Notes: generated from the letters alone by a model not told the origin. Numbered from the stretch's first letter, positions 1 to 14,483 are shown. The stretch is 35,080 nt of DNA from Gammaproteobacteria bacterium (GCA_024638445.1 JAHEKH010000018.1:1-35080), one strand, 5' to 3'. Numbers and translations are program-made.

Positions 1-390
1 TGGGTATTGCGCGACGACGTGCTGCAGCGTATTGCCCACCAGCTGCCCCGCGACGAAAACCAGCTCTCGCAGGTCAAAGGGCTGCCAAAACCCGTCCTGC
101 GGCGCCAGGCAAAAACGCTTTTGGACCTGATCCGGGAGGCCAGGGCCTGCGAGGATGCGCCACCGCCGCTCCCCGAACAGCTCAGCAACGAACAACGCAA
201 GCTGGCCAGCCTGATGATGGAAACGGTGAGGGAGACGGCTGCCGAACGGGAGATCAGCGCGTCCACGCTGGCAACCCGGCGTGACGTCAACACGATTGTC
301 CGTGGCGGAGAGGCGCTACCCCTGACCGGCTGGCGTGCCGAGGTTATCGGCTCGAAGCTGGAGTCGCTTAACGGCGGTCGCCAGGGCTGA
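1..390 (+). CDS. rnd: Ribonuclease D, C-terminal (HRDC) part; truncated by the window start
   Basis: The open frame runs in from the window edge. The sequence WVLRDDVLQRIAHQLPRDENQLSQVKGLP...LLDLIREAR resembles an RNase D HRDC tail. Confidence 0.8.
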   Translation, partial: WVLRDDVLQRIAHQLPRDENQLSQVKGLPKPVLRRQAKTLLDLIREARACEDAPPPLPEQLSNEQRKLASLMMETVRETAAEREISASTLATRRDVNTIVRGGEALPLTGWRAEVIGSKLESLNGGRQG

Positions 391-414
391 ATCCGGCGTC
401 GAGCCCGCGCGCTG

Positions 415-444
415 ACAATCGCGGCTGGAAGCCGCTCCTGCGAG
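415..444 (-). repeat. REP-like palindrome
   Basis: Minus strand reads CTCGCAGGAGCGGCTTCCAGCCGCGATTGT, with stem GCGGCT-tcc-AGCCGC. It lies between the convergent rnd and adk genes and resembles the GTAGGAGCGGCTT..AGCCGCGA REP family of gammaproteobacteria. Confidence 0.55.
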
Positions 445-483
445 TCGCCTCGTTAGCGGACCAGGCTGGCCTGGGCCTGACCG

Positions 484-1911
484 TTATCGGCGGGAGCGAC
501 GTTTAGCGGCCTTCTTACGCCCCGCCTTTTTGGCGGCACGCTTCTTTGCCGGCTTCTTCTTCGCTACCTTCTTCTTCGCAACCTTCTTGCGAGCCGGCTT
601 TTTCCTTACAGCCGTCTTGCGTTTTGCGGTTTTCTTCTTCGCGGTTTTCTTACGTGTTACCTTTTTCTTTCGACCCGTCGTCTTCCTGGAAGCCTTCTTC
701 TTCGTCGCCTTCTTTTTGGCGGTCTTACGCCGCGTCGTCTTTTTCGCGGCTTTCTTCTTCGAAGCCTTCTTCTTCGTCGCTTTTTTCTTGCGCGTTGTTT
801 TCTTTGCCTTCTTGCTGGCTACCTTTTTCCTGGCGACCTTCTTCCGGGACGCCTTTTCCCGCGTAGCCTTCTTGCGCGAAGTCTTCTTCTTCGCGACTTT
901 TTTCTTCGCTGTTTTCTTTTTGGCTGCCTTCTTCCGGCTCACTTTTTTCTTCGTGGCCTTCTTCTTGGCGGCTTTTTTCTTCGCGACCTTCTTTTTCGCG
1001 ACCTTCTTTTTCGCGACTTTCTTTTTCGAAGCTTTCTTTTTCGCGACCTTCTTGCTGGCCGCTTTTTTCCTGGCTACCTTCTTGGTCGTCTTTTTCGCGG
1101 CCGGTTTTTTCTTTGATTTAGCTGCCTTCTTCTCTGCGGCGGCACGAGCCTTGCTTGCCTCTTCCTCGGCTTTCTCCTGCTCCGCCTTGGCACGTGCGGC
1201 GGCTTCGGCCGCGGCCTTCTGCTCGGCGGCCTTGCGAATCTGGGCCCGGCGACGGCGCTGGTTTCGCAGCGGCTTGACGACTTCGAGGATGCGTTTGAAG
1301 ACATCCTTCGGAGAGCCTACCGCGTCGACCCGGACCAGGAGGCCGTTGAATTCGTAGTAGGCAATGACCGGGCGGGTATGGCTCTCGTAGACCTTGAGCC
1401 GGTTGTTGATCGTGTCTTCGTTGTCGTCGGCCCGATGCTTCAGGCGGCCACCACAGCTATCGCACCGGTCTTCCAGGGAAGCCGGCGAGGTGAAAATATT
1501 GAAGACTTCGCCGCAGCTGGAGCAGGTCCGCCGACCCGTCAGGCGCTGCATCAGCGATTCGTAGTCGACCTCCATGAGCAGGGCACCATCGAGGGGTACG
1601 TCCAGCTCGTCGAGGACTTCGTCCAGCGCCTGGGCCTGGGAGATATTGCGAGGGAATCCGTCGAGAATGAAGCCCTTGGCCGCGTCTTTCTCGGCCAGGC
1701 GCTCGCGAATGATGCCCAGTACGATCTCGTCGGATACGAGGTTACCGGCATCCATGGCGTCACGCGCCAGGACCCCGTAGGTCGTCTCGGCCTCGACCGC
1801 CTCACGGAGGAGATCGCCGGTGGAGATCTGTGGAACCCCGAACTTGGTGACCAGCATCCTGGCCTGAGTGCCTTTGCCCGATCCGGGCGCCCCCAACAAT
1901 ACGAGCCGCAT
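484..1911 (-). CDS. adk: Adenylate kinase with a ~260-aa Lys/Ala-rich histone H1-like C-terminal extension
   Basis: N-terminal 214 aa: GAPGSGKGTQA P-loop, ISTGDLLR, GFILDGFPRN, Cys4 LID (CSSC...CDSC), RADDNEDTINNRL. After ~residue 215 comes a charged helix and then KKKVAKKKASKKK-type repeats up to the stop at 484. Confidence 0.95.
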   Translation of the reverse strand: MRLVLLGAPGSGKGTQARMLVTKFGVPQISTGDLLREAVEAETTYGVLARDAMDAGNLVSDEIVLGIIRERLAEKDAAKGFILDGFPRNISQAQALDEVLDELDVPLDGALLMEVDYESLMQRLTGRRTCSSCGEVFNIFTSPASLEDRCDSCGGRLKHRADDNEDTINNRLKVYESHTRPVIAYYEFNGLLVRVDAVGSPKDVFKRILEVVKPLRNQRRRRAQIRKAAEQKAAAEAAARAKAEQEKAEEEASKARAAAEKKAAKSKKKPAAKKTTKKVARKKAASKKVAKKKASKKKVAKKKVAKKKVAKKKAAKKKATKKKVSRKKAAKKKTAKKKVAKKKTSRKKATREKASRKKVARKKVASKKAKKTTRKKKATKKKASKKKAAKKTTRRKTAKKKATKKKASRKTTGRKKKVTRKKTAKKKTAKRKTAVRKKPARKKVAKKKVAKKKPAKKRAAKKAGRKKAAKRRSRR

Positions 1912-2065
1912 GTGCGCCCCTCCTCGCCTCTGAAATGGCCGGCGCGCCGGCGCCGGAGCGCGGTAAAGCTACAGGGTGCCCGGCGCCTCGTCAAACCGGT
2001 GAACGCTCAGCCGCTTTCCGCTATGCTCATGCGGCGCCGGAAATGATGAACCAGATGGGGGCCCA

Positions 2066-3328
2066 ATGGCTGCAAGAAACCTTTTCTACGCCCAGAGCGG
2101 CGGTGTCACGTCCGTAATCAACGCCACCGCATGTGCGGTCATCGAAACGGCGCGGAAGCACAAAAACAAGATAAATAAGGTCTATGCCGGCCGCGACGGC
2201 ATCATCGGCGCGCTGACCGAAGACCTGATCGATACCAGCAAGGACAGCCGTCATGCGATCGCCGCACTGCGGCATACCCCGGGCGGTGCCTTCGGTTCAT
2301 GCCGCTACAAGCTCAAGGGTCTCGACGAGAACAAGGCCCAGTACGAACGGCTGATCGAGGTCTTCGCTGCGCACGATATTGGTTATTTTTTGTACAACGG
2401 CGGCGGCGATTCGATGGACACCGCCCACAAGGTCTCGCAGATCGGCCAGCGCCTCGGTCATCCGATTACCTGCGTCGGCGTCCCGAAGACGGTCGACAAC
2501 GACCTGCCGCTGACCGACTGCTGCCCGGGTTTCGGCTCGGTAGCCAAGTATGTTGCCGTTTCCACCCGTGAGGCCGCGCTGGACGTATTATCGATGTCCC
2601 GGACTTCCACCAAGGTATTCGTGCTCGAGGTCATGGGCCGTCATGCCGGCTGGATTGCTGCTGCGGGCGGTCTGGCCGGTGAAAAAGCCGGCGATCCGCC
2701 GCACATCATCCTCTTCCCCGAGGTGCCGTTCGACCGTGCAGCCTTCATGAAAAAGGTCAAGGCGACGGTCGAAAAATACACGTATTGCGTGGTGGTGGCC
2801 TCCGAGGGCGTGCGTGGCGAAGACGGCCGCTTCCTGGCTGACGCGGGCACGGTGGACGCCTTCGGTCATGCCCAGCTCGGCGGGGTCGCCCCGGTGGTGG
2901 CGCAAATGGTCAAGGACGAGCACGGCTACAAGTATCACTACGCGGTTGCCGATTACCTGCAGCGTTCGGCCCGCCACATCGCCTCCAGGGTGGACGTCGA
3001 CCAGGCCTACGCGGTTGGCAAGGCCGCGGTCGAACTGGCGGTACGCGGCGAGAACGCGGTCATGCCGATTATCAGGCGCACCTCGGACAAGCCCTATCGC
3101 TGGAAAATCGATACGGCGAAGCTGTCAAAGGTCGCCAACGTCGAAAAGAAGATGCCGCGCAGCTATATCACCCGGGACGGCTTCGGGATTACCGCCCGCT
3201 GCCGGCGTTACCTCGCGCCGCTCATCCGCGGTGAGGACTACCCGCCCTACCGCGACGGTCTGCCAAAATTCGTCACGCTCAAAAACAAGGCCGTGCCGAA
3301 GAAGCTCAAGACGCCCTTCGAGCTGTAA
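2066..3328 (+). CDS. pfp: 6-phosphofructokinase, pyrophosphate-dependent type
   Basis: PFK fold motifs: AQSGGVTSVINA, YNGGGDSMDTA, GVPKTVDNDLPLTD, MGRHAGWIA. The Asp in GGGDS and the Lys in PKTVDND are PPi-PFK signatures. Confidence 0.88.
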   Translation: MAARNLFYAQSGGVTSVINATACAVIETARKHKNKINKVYAGRDGIIGALTEDLIDTSKDSRHAIAALRHTPGGAFGSCRYKLKGLDENKAQYERLIEVFAAHDIGYFLYNGGGDSMDTAHKVSQIGQRLGHPITCVGVPKTVDNDLPLTDCCPGFGSVAKYVAVSTREAALDVLSMSRTSTKVFVLEVMGRHAGWIAAAGGLAGEKAGDPPHIILFPEVPFDRAAFMKKVKATVEKYTYCVVVASEGVRGEDGRFLADAGTVDAFGHAQLGGVAPVVAQMVKDEHGYKYHYAVADYLQRSARHIASRVDVDQAYAVGKAAVELAVRGENAVMPIIRRTSDKPYRWKIDTAKLSKVANVEKKMPRSYITRDGFGITARCRRYLAPLIRGEDYPPYRDGLPKFVTLKNKAVPKKLKTPFEL

Positions 3329-3331
3329 AGC

Positions 3332-3357
3332 GGGTTCCGGCCTGCGGGCCGGAACCC
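3332..3357 (+). terminator. Strong stem-loop after the PFK gene, possible terminator
   Basis: GGGTTCCGGCC-TGC-GGGCCGGAACCC begins 4 nt after the PFK stop. There is no clean T-tract, only a nearby gggtttt. Confidence 0.4.
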
Positions 3358-3494
3358 TGAAGGGTTTTCCTCCCCACCTGGGGGGGTTTCCCCCATTCTG
3401 CCGCTTCGCTGCGGGCGCGATCATGGTCCCATCACGGGACCAGGGCTGACCGTGCCGCGACAGGGGTCGCCGCGCGCTATGCCGGAGCAGAAGC

Positions 3495-5306
3495 ATGAAG
3501 ACATTCCACACCGCCATAGCAATCGGACTGGCCCTGGTGGCCGGCGCCGCGTTTGCCAGTAAGCCCGCCGACCGGGTGCTCGCCTGGCAGGACAAGGTCG
3601 ATGCCTCTGTCATCACGCAGGCCACGGCGCTCGGCGAGGCCGAGTTTCTGGTTTACCTCGCCGACCAGGCCGATGTCAGCGCCGCGGACGCTCTGCGCAC
3701 CAAGGCAGAAAAAGGTGCTTACGTTTACCAGACGCTGAAAGCGAAGGCCGATACCACCCAGGTTGGCGTCCTGCAGGAGCTGACGACGCGGGGACTCGAC
3801 TACGAGTCGTTCTACATCGTCAACGTTGTGTGGGCCAAAGGCGGCCTTGCTGACATCCAGGCGCTGGCCGAACGGGCCGACGTTGCACACCTCTACGCCA
3901 GCGGCTTTGGCCAGATCGCCAACCCGATCGTCGAAAGTGCAAACGCACCGGATCGCAAGAACGCGACCCGTGCGCCCGAAGGCAACCTGGTCAACGTCAA
4001 CGCCGACGACGTGTGGCTGCTCGGCTACGAGGGCCAGGGTGTCGTCGTCGGCAGTGCCGACACCGGCGTCAACTGGCGCCACGAGACGCTGCTCAACCAG
4101 TACCGCGGCTGGAACGCGATCGACCAGGTCGCCACCCACGACTACAACTGGTTTGTCGGCGGCGACCCCAACCCCGCAGCCTGCCCGAACGAGGCGACCG
4201 AACCCTGCGACGACGATATTTACCTGGCCAGCGGTCACGGCACCCACACGACCGGCACGATGGTCGGTGACGACGGTGGATCCAACCTCACCGGTATGGC
4301 ACCGAAGGCGCAATGGATGGCCTGCCGTAATCTCGATTCCGGTGTAGGCCATGTTCCGTCCTACCTCAACTGCATGGAGTTCATGCTGGCGCCGACCGAC
4401 CTGGCCGGCAATAACCCCGATCCGTCGATGGCGCCGGATATCGTCAACAACTCCTGGGGCTGTATCGAGGCCTGCCCGCCGCCGGTGCTGAAAGAACAGC
4501 TCGAAAACTCCGTGGCGGCCGGTATCTTTTACGCCGTTTCCGCCGGTAACGATGGCGACACCTGCAGCTCGCTGGCGTTTCCTCTGGCCATCTACGAAAA
4601 AGCCTTCTCGGTTGGTGCGACTGACCACCGGACAGATACCATCGTCGGATTTTCCAGCCGCGGTCCGGTTGTCGCCGATGTCCCGAACCCGGCACGGGTC
4701 GGTCCCGATATTTCGGCGCCGGGTTACCGCATCCGTGCGGCCAATCGCGGCGGCCCCGCGGCCATAACCACCGACTACAGCACGCTCAGCGGCACCAGCA
4801 TGGCCGGACCGCACGTGGCCGGACTGGCGGCGCTGATCATCTCGGCCAACCCCGACCTGCGTGGCCAGGTGGCGATCATCGAAGAAATCATTCAGGACAC
4901 GGCTGTGGCCAAGTTCACCAATGAGGGCTGTGGCGATGACACTCCCACCAGCCGGCCGAACAACGCCTACGGCTGGGGCCGCATCGACGCGCTGGCCGCC
5001 GTAAACCGGGCGACCGACGACAGTGACGTCGACGGTGTAGCCGACGTGCTGGACAACTGCACCGACGTGGTCAACGCCTCCCAGTGCGACACCGATGGCG
5101 ACGGCTACGGCAATCACTGCGACGCCGACTTCGACAACAACAACATTGTCAATTCGCTGGATCTCAGCGAGTTCCGGGCCAACTTCGGCGCAACGGGCGA
5201 GACCGAATACGATCTCAACTGCGACAACATCGTGAACAGCTTTGACACCACGCTGCTGCGCGGCATGTTTGGCCAGGGGCCGGGACCCAGCGAAGTCGCC
5301 AACTAG
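3495..5306 (+). CDS. Secreted subtilisin-like (S8) serine protease with C-terminal Ca-binding/dockerin-like region
   Basis: N-terminal signal peptide MKTFHTAIAIGLALVAGAAFA. Catalytic motifs: GSADTGVN (Asp), GHGTHTTGTMVG (His), LSGTSMAGPHVAG (Ser). C-terminus: DTDGDGYGNHCDADFDNNNIVNSLDLSEFRANFG...DLNCDNIVNSFDTTLLRGMFG. Confidence 0.92.
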   Translation: MKTFHTAIAIGLALVAGAAFASKPADRVLAWQDKVDASVITQATALGEAEFLVYLADQADVSAADALRTKAEKGAYVYQTLKAKADTTQVGVLQELTTRGLDYESFYIVNVVWAKGGLADIQALAERADVAHLYASGFGQIANPIVESANAPDRKNATRAPEGNLVNVNADDVWLLGYEGQGVVVGSADTGVNWRHETLLNQYRGWNAIDQVATHDYNWFVGGDPNPAACPNEATEPCDDDIYLASGHGTHTTGTMVGDDGGSNLTGMAPKAQWMACRNLDSGVGHVPSYLNCMEFMLAPTDLAGNNPDPSMAPDIVNNSWGCIEACPPPVLKEQLENSVAAGIFYAVSAGNDGDTCSSLAFPLAIYEKAFSVGATDHRTDTIVGFSSRGPVVADVPNPARVGPDISAPGYRIRAANRGGPAAITTDYSTLSGTSMAGPHVAGLAALIISANPDLRGQVAIIEEIIQDTAVAKFTNEGCGDDTPTSRPNNAYGWGRIDALAAVNRATDDSDVDGVADVLDNCTDVVNASQCDTDGDGYGNHCDADFDNNNIVNSLDLSEFRANFGATGETEYDLNCDNIVNSFDTTLLRGMFGQGPGPSEVAN

Positions 5307-5323
5307 AACCGAAAGCGGATAAG

Positions 5324-5356
5324 AAAAAAGCCAGGGCAGAGGCCCTGGCTTTTTTT
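5324..5356. terminator. Bidirectional rho-independent terminator between the protease and hppA
   Basis: AAAAAAGCCAGGGC-agag-GCCCTGGCTTTTTTT, with A- and T-tracts on both sides of a GC-rich stem between convergent genes. Confidence 0.9.
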
Positions 5357-5376
5357 GTGGCCGTTGCGAGCCGGTG

Positions 5377-7389
<2,013 letters not shown>

Positions 7390-7663
7390 TGATTAAACCC
7401 CATGACCGGACGCAGCCAGATCCGCTGTCCGCCTTTTGTTGGTTGATCGGGCGCGGCAATCGAATCGCGCCGGCGATGCCGCCGCGATACCCCATTTTTC
7501 ACCGCTTCAGGCCCGCGAGGGCCCGCCCATGCACAGGCGCGGTATTCTAAGCACGCGCCCGCTCTATCGCAATGCGCAACAGCGCCATACCAATGATTTT
7601 TTTGGCTGAAACAGCAGAAAACGGCCCTGCGGGACAGCCTGGAACCGGCCTGGAGGAGTTATG

Positions 7664-11850
<4,187 letters not shown>

Positions 11851-11938
11851 CTATCCTTCCAGGAATGATTGGCGGGCACAGGCGGCCAGGGCAGCGGCGG
11901 GCCCCCTTCCACCGGCACCGGTTATGTTGAAGCAGCTT

Positions 11939-11944
11939 ATTATA
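11939..11944 (-). promoter_or_regulatory. Candidate -10 element for thiC
   Basis: Minus strand TATAAT about 90 nt upstream of the thiC start. No convincing -35 was found. Confidence 0.25.
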
Positions 11945-12043
11945 ACCGGGTCGCCACGGCGACAGCGTTTCACATAAGTCCGGCTTGTCAGCCACAATCA
12001 AACTGGTAACCTTCCCGGGCCCCGGCCTATTGAAGAGAAGACG

Positions 12044-12694
12044 ATGGACGTCCAGCACGCGCGCGAGCAGATGATCGACCAGCAGGTCCGCACCTGGGAG
12101 GTGCTCGACAACCGGGTGCTGAAGGCGCTTGCCGGTACCCCGCGGGAACGCTTCGTACCCGAGGAATTCCGTCAGCTGGCATTCGCCGACACGCCGATCC
12201 GGCTGCCGCTGGGGCAACAGATGATGACGCCGAGTGTCGAGGGCCGGATGCTGCAGGCAGTGTCGGTCAGTCCGGGCGACAATGCACTGGATATCGGCAC
12301 CGGCAGCGGGTTTTCAGCCGCCTGCCTGGCAGCTCTCGGTGCACGTGTGACCAGCATTGACCTGCACACGGAACTGGTCGAACGCGCATCCGCCATCCAC
12401 GCGGAACTGGGGATCGGCGCGATAACCTGCAACGTTGCCGATGCCGCGGAACTCGAAGAGCCTGACAAATACGACGTTATTGCGGTCACCGGCTCAATCC
12501 CGGTCCTGGACGAGCGGTTTTCCCGGGCTTTGCGGCCGGGCGGACGACTGTTCCTGGTGGTCGGCACCGAACCGGTCATGGAAGCCGTCCTCATCACGCG
12601 CACCGGTACCGACACCTGGCTGAGCGAAAGCCTTTTCGAAACCGTCCTGCCGCCCCTGGAGCACTTCAGCCGCCCTTCCGGCTTCGAGTTCTGA
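12044..12694 (+). CDS. pcm: Protein-L-isoaspartate O-methyltransferase family
   Basis: MIDQQVR...RERFVPEEFRQLAFADTPIRLPLGQQMMTPSVEGRML, LDIGTGSGFSAACLAALGARVTSID. Confidence 0.9.
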   Translation: MDVQHAREQMIDQQVRTWEVLDNRVLKALAGTPRERFVPEEFRQLAFADTPIRLPLGQQMMTPSVEGRMLQAVSVSPGDNALDIGTGSGFSAACLAALGARVTSIDLHTELVERASAIHAELGIGAITCNVADAAELEEPDKYDVIAVTGSIPVLDERFSRALRPGGRLFLVVGTEPVMEAVLITRTGTDTWLSESLFETVLPPLEHFSRPSGFEF

Positions 12695-12695
12695 A

Positions 12696-13019
12696 GTGAA
12701 CGAGATGACCGTCGAGGAGCTTGCCAGCCGATTGCCTGAAGGCTCGGTCTGCCTGTTAGACGTCCGCGAGCCCTGGGAACTGGAAACGGCGCGGATAGAC
12801 GGCGTGCTGGCGATCCCGATGAACGATGTACCGGAACGCCTCGACGAGCTGCAGACCGCCAGAGACGGCCGCGACCTGGTGGTGATGTGTCACAGCGGCG
12901 CCCGCAGCGGCATCATCGTACGTTTTCTGAACCAGGAAGGCTTCGATGCTGTCTTCAACCTGGTAGGCGGCATCGATGCCTGGTCGAAGCATATCGACCC
13001 CTCGGTCCCGGTTTATTGA
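12696..13019 (+). CDS. Rhodanese-like domain protein
   Basis: LLDVREPWELETARIDGVLAIPMNDVPERL...VVMCHSGARSG, with active-site Cys in CHSGARS. The start is GTG 12696 or ATG 12705. Confidence 0.92.
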   Translation: MNEMTVEELASRLPEGSVCLLDVREPWELETARIDGVLAIPMNDVPERLDELQTARDGRDLVVMCHSGARSGIIVRFLNQEGFDAVFNLVGGIDAWSKHIDPSVPVY

Positions 13020-13112
13020 GCGCAAACAGACAATCTGCTATCCAGCCGCGAACCAAGCTGTTATAGTTAGCTATATCACTAAATCACTAATATTGCATCG
13101 CATCAATCGAGG

Positions 13113-14483
13113 ATGGCCCAAATGATGACGATTTCCCGGATTTGCGCGGTGGTCGCGCTTGGCTCCACCCTGCTGTTGCCGGCCCATGGCGCCGACCTGC
13201 TCGAGATCTACCAGTTCGCCCAGCAGAGCGACCCGCTCCTGCGCGAAGCCGACGCCAACCGGCTGGCAACCCTCGAGGCCCGCCCCCAGGCACGCTCGGC
13301 ACTGCTGCCGCAGCTGAGCTTCTCCGGCTCGCGGACCGACCAGGGCCGGGACGGACTCAACGCACAGTTCGGGGCGATGGGTTTCGAAGACACGGTCTTC
13401 GACAGCGATTCCGACCAGGACTTTTTCCAGCTCGAGCTGCGCCAGACGCTTTTTCGCTGGGACCAGTGGCTGGGGCTGAAACAGGCCGACAAGATCGTGG
13501 CCCAGGCTGAAGTTGATTACAGCGCGGCACAGCAGGACCTGATGATTCGCGTAACCACGCTCTATTTTGACGTGCTTTCCACGGCGGACGATCTCGAATC
13601 CGCAGTGGCCAACAAGGAGGCCATTGCGCGCCAGCTGGAGCAGTCCGAAACCCGTTTCGAGGTCGGTCTGATTGCAATCACCGACGTCGAAGAGTCCCGC
13701 GCGGCATACGACCAGGCGGTTGCCGAGGAAATCGTGGCCACGCGACGTCTACGCAATGCCCAGGAAAGCCTGCGCGAGGTCAGCGGAAAATTCATCGAGG
13801 ATCTCAGCACTCCCGGCGAATCACTCACGCTGGCAGCACCGGACCCGGCCAGTCCCGAGGCATGGGTGGAACGGGCGCTGGAACAGAACCTGAATATCGT
13901 TTCGAGCCGGCTTGGCGTGCAGATTGCCAAAGACAGCATCAATGTCGAGCGTGCCGGTCACCTGCCGACACTCGATCTCGTGGTCAGTCGCAGCGAGTTC
14001 GACGACGAGACCGACCAGGTGTTGAATGGTTTCGCCAACCCGACCCAGGCGGATATCTCGACTGACCAGATACAGCTGCAGTTCACCGTGCCGATCTACA
14101 GCGGCGGCCGGGTCTCCTCCCAGGTCCGCGAGGCTGTCTACCGTCATCGCGCCGCTCGTGAGCAGCTCGAACGCGTGGCGCGCCAAACCGAACGCCAGAC
14201 CCGCGATGCCTACCTGGGTGTCTCTGCGGACATCCCGACGATTCGCGCGTTGCAACAGGCGCTGTCGTCGGCCGAAACGGCGCTCAAGGCTACGGAGGCC
14301 GGCTTCGACGTGGGCACCCGCACGACCGTCGACGTGCTCGACGCCCGCCGTGACCTGCTGACCGCAAGAACCAACCTCAAGCGGGCGAAATACGATTACA
14401 TCATCAACACGCTGCAGTTGAAGCAGGCAGCGGGAACCCTGTCGGGTGAGGACCTAATCGCGGTGAACCGGTGGCTCGACTGA
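13113..14483 (+). CDS. tolC: TolC-family outer membrane efflux protein
   Basis: Signal peptide, then two repeated OEP domains (LLEIYQFAQQSDPLLREADANRLATLEARPQARSALLPQLSFSG...; GTRTTVDVLDARRDLLTARTNLKRAKYDYIINTLQLKQAAGTL). Confidence 0.95.
   Translation: MAQMMTISRICAVVALGSTLLLPAHGADLLEIYQFAQQSDPLLREADANRLATLEARPQARSALLPQLSFSGSRTDQGRDGLNAQFGAMGFEDTVFDSDSDQDFFQLELRQTLFRWDQWLGLKQADKIVAQAEVDYSAAQQDLMIRVTTLYFDVLSTADDLESAVANKEAIARQLEQSETRFEVGLIAITDVEESRAAYDQAVAEEIVATRRLRNAQESLREVSGKFIEDLSTPGESLTLAAPDPASPEAWVERALEQNLNIVSSRLGVQIAKDSINVERAGHLPTLDLVVSRSEFDDETDQVLNGFANPTQADISTDQIQLQFTVPIYSGGRVSSQVREAVYRHRAAREQLERVARQTERQTRDAYLGVSADIPTIRALQQALSSAETALKATEAGFDVGTRTTVDVLDARRDLLTARTNLKRAKYDYIINTLQLKQAAGTLSGEDLIAVNRWLD

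Noticed and set aside
530-1357. 275-aa Phe-rich ORF (MAARFFAGFFFATFFF...) on the + strand
   Set aside because: It is the exact antisense of the Lys-rich adk tail (AAG/AAA read as CTT/TTT); no start context or family resemblance.
3477-5117. 546-aa minus-strand ORF
   Set aside because: Antisense to the S8 protease, which has a signal peptide and all catalytic motifs. The long frame is a GC-rich codon-bias artefact.
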